Source: Pegea sp. RAD2-039
Lineage: Eukaryota; Chordata; Thaliacea; Salpida; Salpidae
Reading direction: 5' to 3'
DNA: 64,000 nt
Assembly (NCBI GenBank): GCA_034620365.1
Contig: JAQGEQ010000011.1
Span: forward strand, 930,001-994,000
This document shows positions 12,908-24,800 of the stretch, in pieces. The number at the start of each line of letters is the position of its first letter. The first letter of the stretch is position 1. A program made the translations under genes and the position numbers. Below the pieces are notes generated by a model, which saw only the letters and a program-made list of their open reading frames with translations, was not told where the DNA came from and made no database searches.

Positions 12908-15900
12908 ATGGATAATAATGGAGGTAAAGAAGTAAAACTGCTATTCTATAGATCATTTTTAATACTAAAATTCATGTCTGTAGGATTATGTAAATATTTA
13001 CCTATAAATAATGAAGAAAAAGATGATGTTGACTTGGAGAGCTTGATGTTACAATTACATTATGAAAATGATAATGATTCAAGTAGCTTTTTCATTCATT
13101 TTGTTTATACAAAATTAATTAAGTTGGTATAAATATACTCAAAGTTTATATAAAATGTTTTTGGACAAAATAATTGCTTTGTATCCTAATATTTTTTTTT
13201 TAAATATACAAAAAGATCATTCTATTAATGCTAAGAATAAACACTTATTATTTATACTAAACAGATTATGTTTAACGTTTTTACCAATAACAAACTAATA
13301 TGAAGATGTTATAATTTGTAGTAAAAACATGTTTATCTTTCATAAAACTAATTAATTACTTAATTTTACTAATTAATTATTTTAATATTTGTTAGGAGTT
13401 ACTTTTATGCATTTTATTGTACCAGTTGTAAAGTAATCAATATAAAGTTTAATATTTTTGTTACATGGCATTATTAAAAATATTTTAAATTATCTATATT
13501 TAACAGAATCAGAGGCTCCTTTAATTTCTGACGATGACTTTAATACTAAATTATCAATAGTTGATAAAAGGTTTATTAAATCCAAACCTATTTCTATATT
13601 TCCTAAAAGGTGATTTTGACAATTGTTGAAAATTATTTCTGATCTATGTTTATATTATCATTATCTAAAGATAAGATAGCTAACAAAAAGAGTTTTTTTA
13701 TTCTCAACATTTTTGTATACTATAAATTTGTAAACATAGTATTTACTTTTCATCTTCTCTAGCACTTTTAAAAGTAAGAAACATCATCAGAAACATACAA
13801 TGGCGTCATCAGCACCTCATAAAGCTCAAATGGATCATTCTAATCAAATAATCTCATCTGGTGTTTCCTGTACAAGTTCTTCCTTAGCTGATGTAAGTTT
13901 TATCTTTTTTTCTTATGTTGATCTTAACTGCTTAGTTTAAAATTGAATAATTGAAAGAATTGAATCAAATGGACTTAGAAATATGTATGATATGTTTTAT
14001 CTAATCTTAAGAATTAGATAAACTATAACAAGATATATCAGTAGATATTTTGATGTGTTTACTTGAAGTATGCGAGTCTTTAGCATCCTCGCTTTCTAAG
14101 CAAAATATTTCATTTATTTGTCTATAAGACAACTTTTTCTCTGCTTTTTGTTATTACCAGAAAAATTTTATTAACACAACTAGCTTTTCATTGAATGTGT
14201 GATGTATCTTAAATTAAAACTATAATTGCCTGTTGACAATCAATTTTTTTATCAGGAGCTAGACGATGAAATTAAAACTTATGGTAATTATTCTACGATT
14301 CCATTTTGATATCTTAATCTGTAGATTCGGCGCATACATTTACTTGAGTTATCAAACTAACTTCGCAATAAATAATATGATGATTTTATGTAGATCTTTT
14401 TCTAAAGTAATAAAAACTGTCTATCGCTTAGCAAATCTGAATTGCAGTGTCTTATATTGTTTGTTGTTTAATTATGTTTGCGCTAATTAAGTTAGCAAGC
14501 AAATTTTACTATTTAAATTGTAGATACATAATACAGTTTCAGTAAATGGTGAAATTCAATCTTTCACCTAAATATCTAGCATCTAGTTTCATAATACTAT
14601 TACTTTTTGTAAATCTCACAACAGTAATATATTTTCATCACATAATCCTTTTGTGACAAAAGTATTTTTTAACAGTCTTACTTTTAATGACTGTGTAAAG
14701 CAAGCTGGGTAGGATATTGTAATAAACTGTCGATAGCTGCATATGAATGAAAATAAGTTTGTATTTTAATCTTGCAACAGTATGCAAATACCCCCTAGGC
14801 AACCATTAAGTTTTTTATAAATGTTTTAAATTATTTTTTAAATAGATTTCTGTTATTTTTAAAATTTATCCAGTTGTATAATCGAATTTCTGATTGTTTA
14901 CTTTACCTTATCTTTCCTTTAACAATCTTAATTTTTATTTTCCAATTTTATTACTTCTGATGAAACAAAGCAACTGTTCAAAAATGAATATTTAATAAAT
15001 TGTTAAATACCTTCTCAACAAAACCAACTTTGTTCGATTGCCTACTCAGTATACTACAGTATATTTCTGTTAAAAATATTTCTTCTACTTCTTTTACTTC
15101 TTACTGTCAGTTTAACAATTTCGATGTCGGTTTCTCTGATTTTTATTATTAATTAGATTATTTTTTAGTACGTATAATTGAAGTTTAAAATATTGTCATC
15201 TAATTACAATGAATAAAAGTTAGAACAGAATTTAATAGAACTTTTTTGTTCAGATGACCTACAGAATATATATTAGTGATCTTTCTACCTGGTTCACTGC
15301 ACAACTACCTTCCAGATCAACTTGTGCAAAATTGATAGAAGAATTGTTAGTAAAAATTGGAAGAAAAGTTGACTTGTTATCTTGGTCTATTGTAGAACTG
15401 AATACAACTAATATGACGGGTTAGATTTTTACAATTTCATATTTATTCGATTAGTTAATTGTGACTATATGAAAATTTGTAAAGTTTTATATTAAAATAC
15501 TCAGTTTGACTTGACAGAATTTCATTTGTTATTTTTATCTATTTCCTTTATATACTTTTTGCATATTTATTTGTAAAATTATTTTCATTTTAAAAGTCAC
15601 AAAACATTTAAGAAAATATTTTTTTAAATTGAAAAAGGATTCACTGAGATACATAAAATATGACCAGCCAACTTTATAAGCAGTCTTTTTAATACTTTTT
15701 AAGTTTATAAACAAAAGATGAAAAATTGGATTAAAGTTTATAAATCTTTTGAAGTATATGTGTCAAAATTTAATCCTCTTAAATATTTTTCAACCAGCAA
15801 TCATAACTGATTAATATATGAAGTAGTCACCTAATCACTAAGTAGCTTTGAACTTTTCCAACAAAATCCTTTTAACGATTCATGTTTGTTATTCATGAAA

Positions 15901-18900
15901 ACCTCTTTCTGACTTTTCAATTAAAAAGTCTCTTTTTTCTTCTATAGAACGAATTATCGAAGACGTGGAATTGATTGGTGATTTAATTATCTCCAAACTA
16001 CCAGAAGTTTCATCTCGTTTCTGTCTAAACAAAACCTTAGAGAAATATAATATCTTGCGCAGTCCAGAAGTGATCAAGCTGTTAGTGAGATAACGCTTTT
16101 CACTAATTACTCTTCTCTACAGTTGTGTTTACCTCCTGGTATGTTGACAATTCCGAATAACTTTACTCCTGAAGAAAGTCCCACAGCACAGCGAGTCCAA
16201 CTTCAAGTAAGTTTGTGTTCAGTTTCACTTACAACAAATTCATCTGTATACAAACCAGATTTTCATTTTTTTCTTTGTTGTGTGGCCAAACAGTTTGTTT
16301 GATAACAGATCTTCATCTGTTGGACTTAATGAAAATTATTTCGAGTTTTAATACTTACTGAGAAGTCAAAGATGTTAGATTTAAAAATATCTTGAAGATC
16401 TGACATGCTGTCAAAACCATATTCACGTCGCAGATGTATTTATTTTATTTTGGGTCTTAAGTAATATTAAGGTTTGATAATCACAAAATTGTTGATCTGT
16501 TTTTATACTCTCTTATCAAAGCTGTCATCACTAAAATCGAATTCTCATAACCTCTTTCTTGAAAAGTAACAAAAAAGATTTTGAAATATAAAACCTTTTT
16601 TTGATCTGCTGTTGATGAAAGAAATGTCGAAACTCAAAATAACTTTTACAGAAATTTTGAAGTTTAACTATTTCAAATTGACTCAAAATAATCGTAGCAA
16701 GCTGAACCAACATCAGCTGAGGAAATTGCTCAAAACAGCTCTTATCAAGATGCACAATTTTCAAGATGTTGCCAATCTCGGTGTTAGTTTACAGAGCTTG
16801 GAACCTCCTAACTAAGTAATTAGATCTTGACCCAAATCACAGCTAACTACTAGACCCTCATCAAACTGTATCAGATTGATCAGTGATTTGATGCGAGAAA
16901 AGTTAGCAGCAGAAAAAGCGTTTGCTTCATATTATCATTTGCTAATTGAGCAAGTTAGAAGTAAGGGTAGAGAGTGCAGCTATGTGGGATTTGGCAGCGA
17001 CAACTGGAAATATTTTTGAAAGTTCACGATTAAACTATGAACTTGACAAAAAACGAACAAAGCTCGCAGACTTGTGAAAGTTCAAAGAACCCTAAAGCTT
17101 CTATACATCAAAAGTTGCTGAAAGAAACCATTTCAGAAAATCTTCTTAGATATTTATTATTAATATTCAATTTAGCTTGAAACTTTTTGTTTCTAGTGGT
17201 TTATTTCACTTGTTACTTTGATCAAAAGCTAATTTTTTGAAAACAAAAATATTGCAATTGTAATGAAGAAGCCAGTCACGTGATTTTAAACTGATTTCAA
17301 TTTTTTGAAAGTAATAAGCTAATGAAGTTAATGAAATGTCAGAATGGAATCCGTTAAAATGCCAATTATGACTTTTTCAGCACATCCTCACAAAGACCGC
17401 AACTGAAACTTGTGGATTTCTTTATGTAAGAAATTGTCACAACAAAAATTGGAAGAAACGATTTTGTATTTTACGTAACTCTGGTTTGTACTACAGTCGT
17501 AAAAACAAGTTGAAGGTTTGTCTGTTTGTTGTTTGCTTGTTATTTATTAAATTAATTGATTTTGTAGAAACCAGAATTCCTGGTTTCAGTTGCAGAGGTT
17601 CACAGTTCACAAGTTTGGTGTTCAACTAAATCAAAACATCACATTCTATTAGATGCGCCTACATCTTTCACATTCTACCTAAAAGTACTTCAGTTTTTAT
17701 TCTAAAATCAACAAGAAATTATTTTCCACGTGACCTACTTTTCGAATCACTTGTCACGTGACCTACTTTTCGAATCACTTGTCACGTGACCTACTTTTCA
17801 AATCAGTTAATCTTTTTTAGCCTCTTTCTTATGACCATGGAGCTTCAGATGTGTGGTTATGTGCTGACAACGAGCAAGTTCGATCCGCTTGGATCGGATG
17901 CCTTCGTCTGAAGATGGTGAACTTATTGACATGTTCATCAAACAATTGATTGATTCTGTTTCCAGAATGGATGTAGTTTTTACGATTCATTTGTCGAAGC
18001 TCAACAAGTCGCGTCCAATTGCATGAGATCACCTGCTACTGACGTCAACGGAACTTTCGTGAGTTGTTTCAACGTCATTAATACTAAAGCTGTTTATCAC
18101 GCTTCACTGATTCTTCTCGAATGTACATGTGCTTTTACATCTTTTTGTAGACAAGCACTTGATTAATAGGTTGGTTATTTACTATGTACTCATCGTACTC
18201 TATTGTCCTCTGTCTCTTTCTTCTCTTACAAACTTCAATTTTTATCTTAACTACATTTCCAAATTTCAGAATTGTCCTCTGAACTCAAACAAAGTGAATG
18301 AAGTAGGCGACGTGCAAGTTGTATCGACTGAAAAACAGTCGTGGAAGAAGAACCAGCGATTTCATCGAACTTCTTTTAATGGTTCTGCTGCTGAATTTTT
18401 ATCATAATTTTTCTGTGAAGATTTTTGAATTCTCATTTAAACAAATTCATCTAATCTTAGTCTGTTTCTCTTTTAAGATTCCATTCTTTTATTTCTTTCA
18501 GTTTCTTTACCGCGTAATAGTAGGAATAGAAGATTGCGCGAGAACGGCTGGATTACCTCTAGAGGTACTTCTTGTACAACATCAAAATTATCAGAGAAAT
18601 TAATTTGTTGTTAAACAGCGATGCATGAAACACAAAGTTGGTATTTCGGTAAACTAAGTAGAGATGAAGCTAACGAAGAAGTAGCTAAGTTAGGAAATGT
18701 GGACGGGTTAGTTGAAGGCTTTGCACCTCACTTTCATAACTTCTTTATCTGCTTACAGAACATTTCTGGTGCGAAACAGTCAAACTATCGCTGATGGAGT
18801 CGTCCTAACCCTGGTTTATAACCACAAACCTCGCCATGTACCTCTCACATTAGTGAGTCCGCATTATTTACTTTCACTTTATCTACTCGAAATCTGAAAA

Positions 18901-19213
18901 CTTCTCGAGCAAATCCCAAATCATGAGAAGTGATCATTGTGATTGAGACACATCATCTCATACTTAAACGTTTTTCCTCATCATCTACTTTCAATCATTT
19001 CGATCTTTTTCATCTCAAACATCATCTGATTTGAGATTGAACAAGATTTCTATGTAGATGGAGCGGCACGGAGAATATTTCTACACAATTGATCAAGGAC
19101 ATACTCGTTTCGACTCACTGATTCACTTTATCGACTTCCATCGACTCAACAAAGGATCTTTGCCTTGTTTACTCATCTATGACTGTTCATGTTCAAGAAG
19201 TCTCCGCTGCTGA
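12908..19213 (+). CDS. Grb7/10/14: GRB7/10/14-family adaptor (RA-PH-BPS-SH2), 16 exons
   Basis: A cytosolic adaptor that in vertebrates binds activated insulin, IGF and ErbB receptors. Proposed join(12908..12923, 12984..13082, 13507..13609, 13763..13892, 15254..15419, 15948..16069, 16123..16206, 17381..17515, 17568..17684, 17821..17916, 17966..18058, 18270..18381, 18502..18564, 18619..18706, 18759..18852, 19058..19213) codes 557 residues, against 532-594 in human GRB7/10/14. RA domain about 117-212 (YRIYISDLSTW, ELNTTN, then ERIIEDVELIGDL, EKYNILRSPE); linker with FTPEES; PH about 241-360 (CGFLYVRN, NWKKRFCILRNSGLYYS, SAWIGCLRL); BPS-like segment about 390-430 (STEKQSWKKNQR); SH2 from about 450 to the C-terminus (WYFGKLSRDEA, DGTFLVRNSQ with the phosphotyrosine-binding Arg, FYTIDQGHTRFDSL, RLNKGSLPCLL). 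Phases agree across all junctions. The first three exons are the least certain; the 60-nt first intron has no in-frame stop and may be coding. Confidence 0.9.
16612..17100 (+). pseudogene. Coding-like helical remnant inside a GRB7/10/14 intron
   Basis: Within the 1.17-kb intron between the RA-linker and PH exons, three partly overlapping open stretches read like protein: a basic segment from 16612, LMREKLAAEKAFASYYHLL from about 16891, and VRVESAAMWDLAATTG followed by SRLNYELDKKRTKLADL ending near 17075. The last two lie in different frames but adjoin. Their amphipathic, charged character resembles BAR-domain helices, perhaps CIBAR/FAM92-like (compare LKDLQKFF with KLADL*KF), but this is weak. 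No splice sites tie them to the host gene, whose phases join cleanly without them. Most likely an eroded host gene copy. Confidence 0.3.
17727..17808. repeat. Three tandem copies of a 28-bp unit with CACGTG
   Basis: Units start at 17727, 17755 and 17783; the first two are identical and the third diverges at its end. Each begins CACGTGACCTACTTTTC. They lie in the intron between two PH-domain exons. CACGTG is the canonical E-box, so the array triplicates a possible bHLH site, but function is not shown. Confidence 0.85.
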
Positions 19214-21489
19214 CGTCACCCGGAGCTTTTACTTTATTTAGAATCATTGAAATAGAGTTTCAGAGCATTTAGCTTCAATTGTTGCTTGAAAGTTCAAAAC
19301 TTTCATAACTCATATGTAAAACGCATCAGCTTTAAGCTAAAGAAATGCCGAACATTTGTTACCTGCACAATTTCTTATTTGCCAGTTATTTCTGTTCAAG
19401 TTTGGCTTTTATTAAATGGAATAACTTTAGATCTTTTAATTCAAGTAAATTGATCGAATATTCGTCAAGTTTTTGTCATTTATCATCAAATAATTTTAGT
19501 TTAAATCTAAAAGATGAATTTTCACTGCTTGTTAGCTTGACCAAGTTGTTGAATTCATCCACTGTTTGCGTCATTTGCTTCATATTGATGATATCATTAT
19601 CAGTTTTTGTGCATTTTATTTGAATAACTTTTTGTTTATATGTTTTTGGCTCCATAGATTTCAACACTTATTTGAAATAAATGAAAATCTTTAGTTGATA
19701 TTTCTCTATAAGATATTTTTTCTAAATAAAATTGTTTTCAAATTTTCAATTTAAATATTTGACTTATTTGCAGCTAAATATGAAAAAATTAAAAAACTAA
19801 ACAATTCTTAGTAAAGATAATTTAAAAAAAAAACAGTTTATTCCTCTAAATACGAAAAAGAAGTTTGAGTGTTAGTTTGGTGGTAGTAACTCAGTACAAT
19901 TAAAATAATCTTTAGTAAATTATCTTGATAAATTTTAATTAGATAAGCTAACTTAATGAAATGGTCATAATTTTAAATAGTTAGTAGATTATATAGTTAT
20001 TAATTGAAGTACTCAAAAAAAGTTATAAATCAAATAGTTTTTCTTAGATTAGTAAATAAGCTACTTTATCAAAACTATTTGCTTTTCAACATACCATTTA
20101 TTATACTTCATATGAATTCTATTGTAAGATAAATAGTACACTAGCTATATCTTATTTTCATTGAACCTAAATTATAAAAAAACTATTATTGTTTTGCAGG
20201 ATTGCAAATGTTTAAAAATTTAATTTTTTTAATGAGATCACTAAAAATATGCTACAGAACCCTTTATTTCCTATTAATAGTTTTATCTGATATCACAAAT
20301 ATATATGATCAAGTTGTTTGAAAGACTCAAAGAAAATACAATCAGCCACATCAATATTAATACGCCTCAAATGATTTAAAATTAAAATATTAAAATATAA
20401 ATAAAAATTAGCTGGTGTAATTACAAGTTTTATTGTAGTTATTTCATAGCTGAATTGTAAGATAAACGAAATAGTTTGAATAAAGTTGACTTTATTAATA
20501 ATAATTTTGTATATTAATATTTATCAAAAGTATTTGATGTCATTTTGATATAAAATTTTTCAAATAAAAAGTTTTGAAACTTGTGTGAAAAATAACTTGC
20601 TGGTGTCTCTGATGTTATTACACTATAAACATAAAAGTGTTTCATCATTTTAATTTTTTATTCAACAAACATACACAAAAAATATGCAATTTTTTAATTT
20701 CCACTTATAGCAAAATAAGAATTTTCTTTCTTAGAAATTAGAAATGATGCTAATTTGTATCATAAAACGTTATATTAGTTACTCAGTGTTACTTACTAAT
20801 ACAATCAGAATTATCATTTTAATGAGCAAAGGTGACTTAGACAAAAATATTTAAAAATTAATGTGAAACTTTTTGTTGGTGTGATGTTTCATTTTGTGTT
20901 CTGCATTAATCAAATGTTTACTAACAACATCAACCACCCACCCACTTACTTACTGATTTGGTTTTATGACAACAAAGTCATCACTTAGACTAGAGGCAAG
21001 ATCACATTGCACTAGTTTCAATTTCATACAACAAATAAAATTAAGTTCTTATGTTAATTTTACCGAATCTACTGCAGCAGTTGTAGCAGAAACTAAGAGT
21101 AAAAATTTAAGCAGTTAATATTTTTGGTCATTTTTTGATGATAACTTAAGACTTAGTAGTAGCTAGTGAGGAAAAAGTGTAAACATTTTGCAGAACTAAA
21201 AGTTGCTGCGTTAGAATTATTTTGCTGAATTTGATTTTAATATATTGCAATTTAATGTTTTAAGACTTTCAGATAATTAATTTAAGCAACTGTAGCATTT
21301 CGCAATTTTTATTTCATACATTTTTCATTTATATTTTTGAAAAAAGATTATTGTTTGATAAGTTTTAAGAATTCAAAATTGATCCAAATTACTAGAATTT
21401 GGTAATTGATGACAGCAAGAAATAGATGCTTAAAAATTAAACAAAAAAAGAGGGTTATCATACTAAAGTTTATTATTTGATTTTTTTAT
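19214..21489. other. 3' flank of GRB7/10/14 gene and intergenic AT-rich DNA
   Basis: Contains aataaa-type signals near 19674 and 19723 that could end the adaptor transcript. No further gene seen up to the upstream region of the next gene. Confidence 0.4.
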
Positions 21490-21873
21490 GTTTATAAGGT
21501 TGATAAGCAAGCGAGAACCATTTACTAAATGTTAATCAAAAACCTCGCTTTGAATATTTCTTGCACAGCTTGTCTTGAAATCGTATCACCGAAATGATAT
21601 CTGCTCAACAACCACAGAATTTCTTTGTATAACCCGAAATGTATTATTAGAAAACTGACTCTCATTTTTCCCAAAGTATAATCCAAACTAAAATATACTT
21701 TAAATTGTTTTGAACTTATCCTGAATGTTGAACTTTAAACTTTACGACAAGACTTTGGTTTGAATTTTATTCTCGTTCATTTTTAGTCGCTAACTGATTT
21801 GCTTTTGTATCTTTAGGTGGCTGTATAATAGCATTACATTCAGATAGTTTTTCAAAAGCAGATATCTTTAACT
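21490..21873 (+). promoter_or_regulatory. Upstream region of repeat gene 1, related to that of repeat gene 2
   Basis: Aligns by eye to 34970-35355: shared blocks include ttataa(g/a)gttg, ctaaatgtta, the segment from tttgaatatttct to cagcttg, ccgaaatgatat, caacaa, and a caaagtat block. Distances to the start codon are nearly the same (about 380 nt). This shows the two genes arose by duplication including the promoter. An acceptor-like gtatctttag ends at 21819. Confidence 0.6.
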
Positions 21874-24800
21874 ATGGGTAATTCTTCCAGTAAAAATAAA
21901 GCACCAAACTCTGCAGAAAATACTGATCCAAGCTCTTCAAAAAAGAAAGGGACCTCACTGGTAAGTGAACTAATTTCAAAGATTGTAGTGGTACTTAAAT
22001 TTGTAATTTAGTCAAAATTCTTTAGAAGTTTATGATTTTTTTAACATTTTCAACTTCATCAAATCTAAGCTGTTTATTATTTTTAGAATTATAATTTTAC
22101 GTATGACAGATTGTTTTTGAAACAATTTTGTATGCAAAGAATCTTTTCAATTAAAAACTATCATTTTTAATCAGTGGTTAGTATTTTAATCGATAAGTTG
22201 ACGAAGCTTTCTGAGCTAAATTTACCTGACTAACTTAATTTTTGTACACAACATTTAAAACCAGTTTATCTCGAAATCTTTACATCGCTACTACATGAGC
22301 GCATATATAAGTTTAGATTATTAAAGTTATCGAAAACAAAATAAATTATCATATTAAACAAAAAGCTTTTTTCAATTTTTGTAAGAAATTATAAAAACTT
22401 GAAATTTTAATAAAGATATTCAGTATATACCAACTGCCGTTATATTCTTTTTCTGCTTTCAAATAATTTACCTTTCAGAACATTGTCGCTTCTAGAGCTT
22501 GCAGATTTAACCATAATTTTTTTAGGCTGCTTTTCATATTTATTTTCTCATATCATGTTACTGAGTATTATATATACTTGCATATACAAATAAACTTTTT
22601 TGGCTTATGAAGAAATTGTTTTTTAAACAGCATATAGGAAATGCAATATTTTTAAAATAAAAACACGAAAGATTTGTATGCAAATGCTTATTTAATGCTT
22701 TAATTTTCAAAAAATTCCTATCTATTTGTCGAAAGCTACACATCTCTCAGCTTTGAATAGTGGAGCTGAACAAATAGAGTTCAATAAAATTTCATAAAAT
22801 AAACCTAAACGCACTGTCAAAAGTTTGACCTTTAAAATATAAAAAATAAAAAGAAAATTTCATTTAAAAACTGAAAAATTTAGGTTAATTACGATAAAAG
22901 TATCTCTCAAAATAATAAGTATATATAATTTGTTGTAGGACACTAACCGTGTAAAAGGACAAAAAGAAACAAGCAATAAAAATGAAATGAATGAAAAAAT
23001 GAAGGAAAAATTAGTTCAAAAATATGAAGTAGAAGAAGCTTTAGAAGAAACTGAAACAGAAAAAGATAGTGAGAATAAAAAAAAACAATTTGAAGCGTTA
23101 TTCCTATTTCTAGATGGTGTATCAAAAAAAAATAAAAATAAAAATGACAAAAAAACAACCACTGATGAAACAGATTCTCAAAAACCATTGACTACTGCTG
23201 AAAGCGTGCATCAATTTGTAAACAGTGTAAAAATTTTAACAGAAAAAACTGCAAAATCTAAAAAAATACAAAAAGAACCCGAATCTTACACAGAAGATGA
23301 AAATCTTCAAGTTGAGGAAGATATTCAAATATTGGTTGAACAAACAGAGGAAAATGCTGAAAATATTGTAGAAAATATTGCAGAAAACAATCAGCTATTT
23401 GAAAGAAATGAAATAAATTTTGCTGAAGAAGGTATTCAAATTTCAGTAAAAGCAGAATATATAGTGACAAGTGAAATCTGTGTGACAGAAAGTCAAGTTT
23501 CTGTCAAAGCTGAAAGTGATTCTATTGAAGAAGAAGCACAAGCTTCAGTAGAAGATCAGAAAGAAGCTTCTGTAGCTGTAGAAGAAGAAAGTCAAGTTTC
23601 TGTCAAAGCTGTAAGTGATCCTGTTGAAGAAGAAGCACAAGCTTTAGTAGAAGATCAGAAAGAAGCTTCTGTAGCTGTACAAGAAGAAAGTCAAGTTTCT
23701 GTAAAAGCTGAAAGTGATCCTGTTGAAGAAGAAGCACAAGCTTCAGTAGAAGATCACAAAGAAGCTTCTGTAGCTGTAGAAGCAGAAAGTGAAGTTTCTG
23801 TAAAAGCTGAAAGTGATCCTGTTGAGGAAGAAGATCAAGCTTCAGTAGAAGATCAGAAAGAAGCTTCTGTAGCTGTAGAAGCAGAAAGTGAAGTTTCTGT
23901 AAAAGCTGAAAGTGATCCTGTTGAAGAAGAAGCACAAGCTTCAGTAGAAGATCACAAAGAAGCTTCTGTAGCTGTAGAAGCAGAAAGTGAAGTTTCTGTA
24001 AAAGCTGAAAGTGATCCTGTTGAGGAAGAAGATCAAGCTTCAGTAGAAGATCAGAAAGAAGCTTCTGTAGCTGTAGAAGCAGAGAGTCAAGTTTCTGTAA
24101 AAGCTGAAAGTGATCCTGTTGAAGAAGAAGATCAAGCTTCAGTAGAAGATCAGAAAGAAGCTTCTGTAGCTGTAGAAGAAGAAAGTCAAGTTTCTGTCAA
24201 AGCTGTAAGTGATCCTGTTGAAGAAGAAGCACAAGCTTCAGTAGAAGATCACAAAGAAGCTTCTGTAGCTGTAGAAGCAGAAAGTGAAGTTTCTGTAAAA
24301 GCTGAAAGTGATCCTGTTGAGGAAGAAGATCAAGCTTCAGTAGAAGATCAGAAAGAAGCTTCTGTAGCTGTAGAAGCAGAGAGTCAAGTTTCTGTAAAAG
24401 CTGAAAGTGATCCTGTTGAAGAAGAAGATCAAGCTTCAGTAGAAGATCACAAAGAAGCTTCTGTAGCTGTAGAAGCAGAAAGTCAAGTTTCTGTAAAAGC
24501 TGAAAGTGATCCTGTTGAAGAAGAAGCACAAGCTTCAGTAGAAGATCACAAAGAAGCTTCTGTAGCTGTAGAAGCAGAAAGTGAAGTTTCTGTAAAAGCT
24601 GAAAGTGATCCTGTTGAGGAAGAAGATCAAGCTTCAGTAGAAGATCAGAAAGAAGCTTCTGTAGCTGTAGAAGCAGAGAGTCAAGTTTCTGTAAAAGCTG
24701 AAAATGATCCTGTTGAAGAAGAAGATCAAGCTTCAGTAGAAGATCAGAAAGAAGCTTCTGTAGCTGTAGAAGCAGAGAGTCAAGTTTCTGTAAAAGCTCA

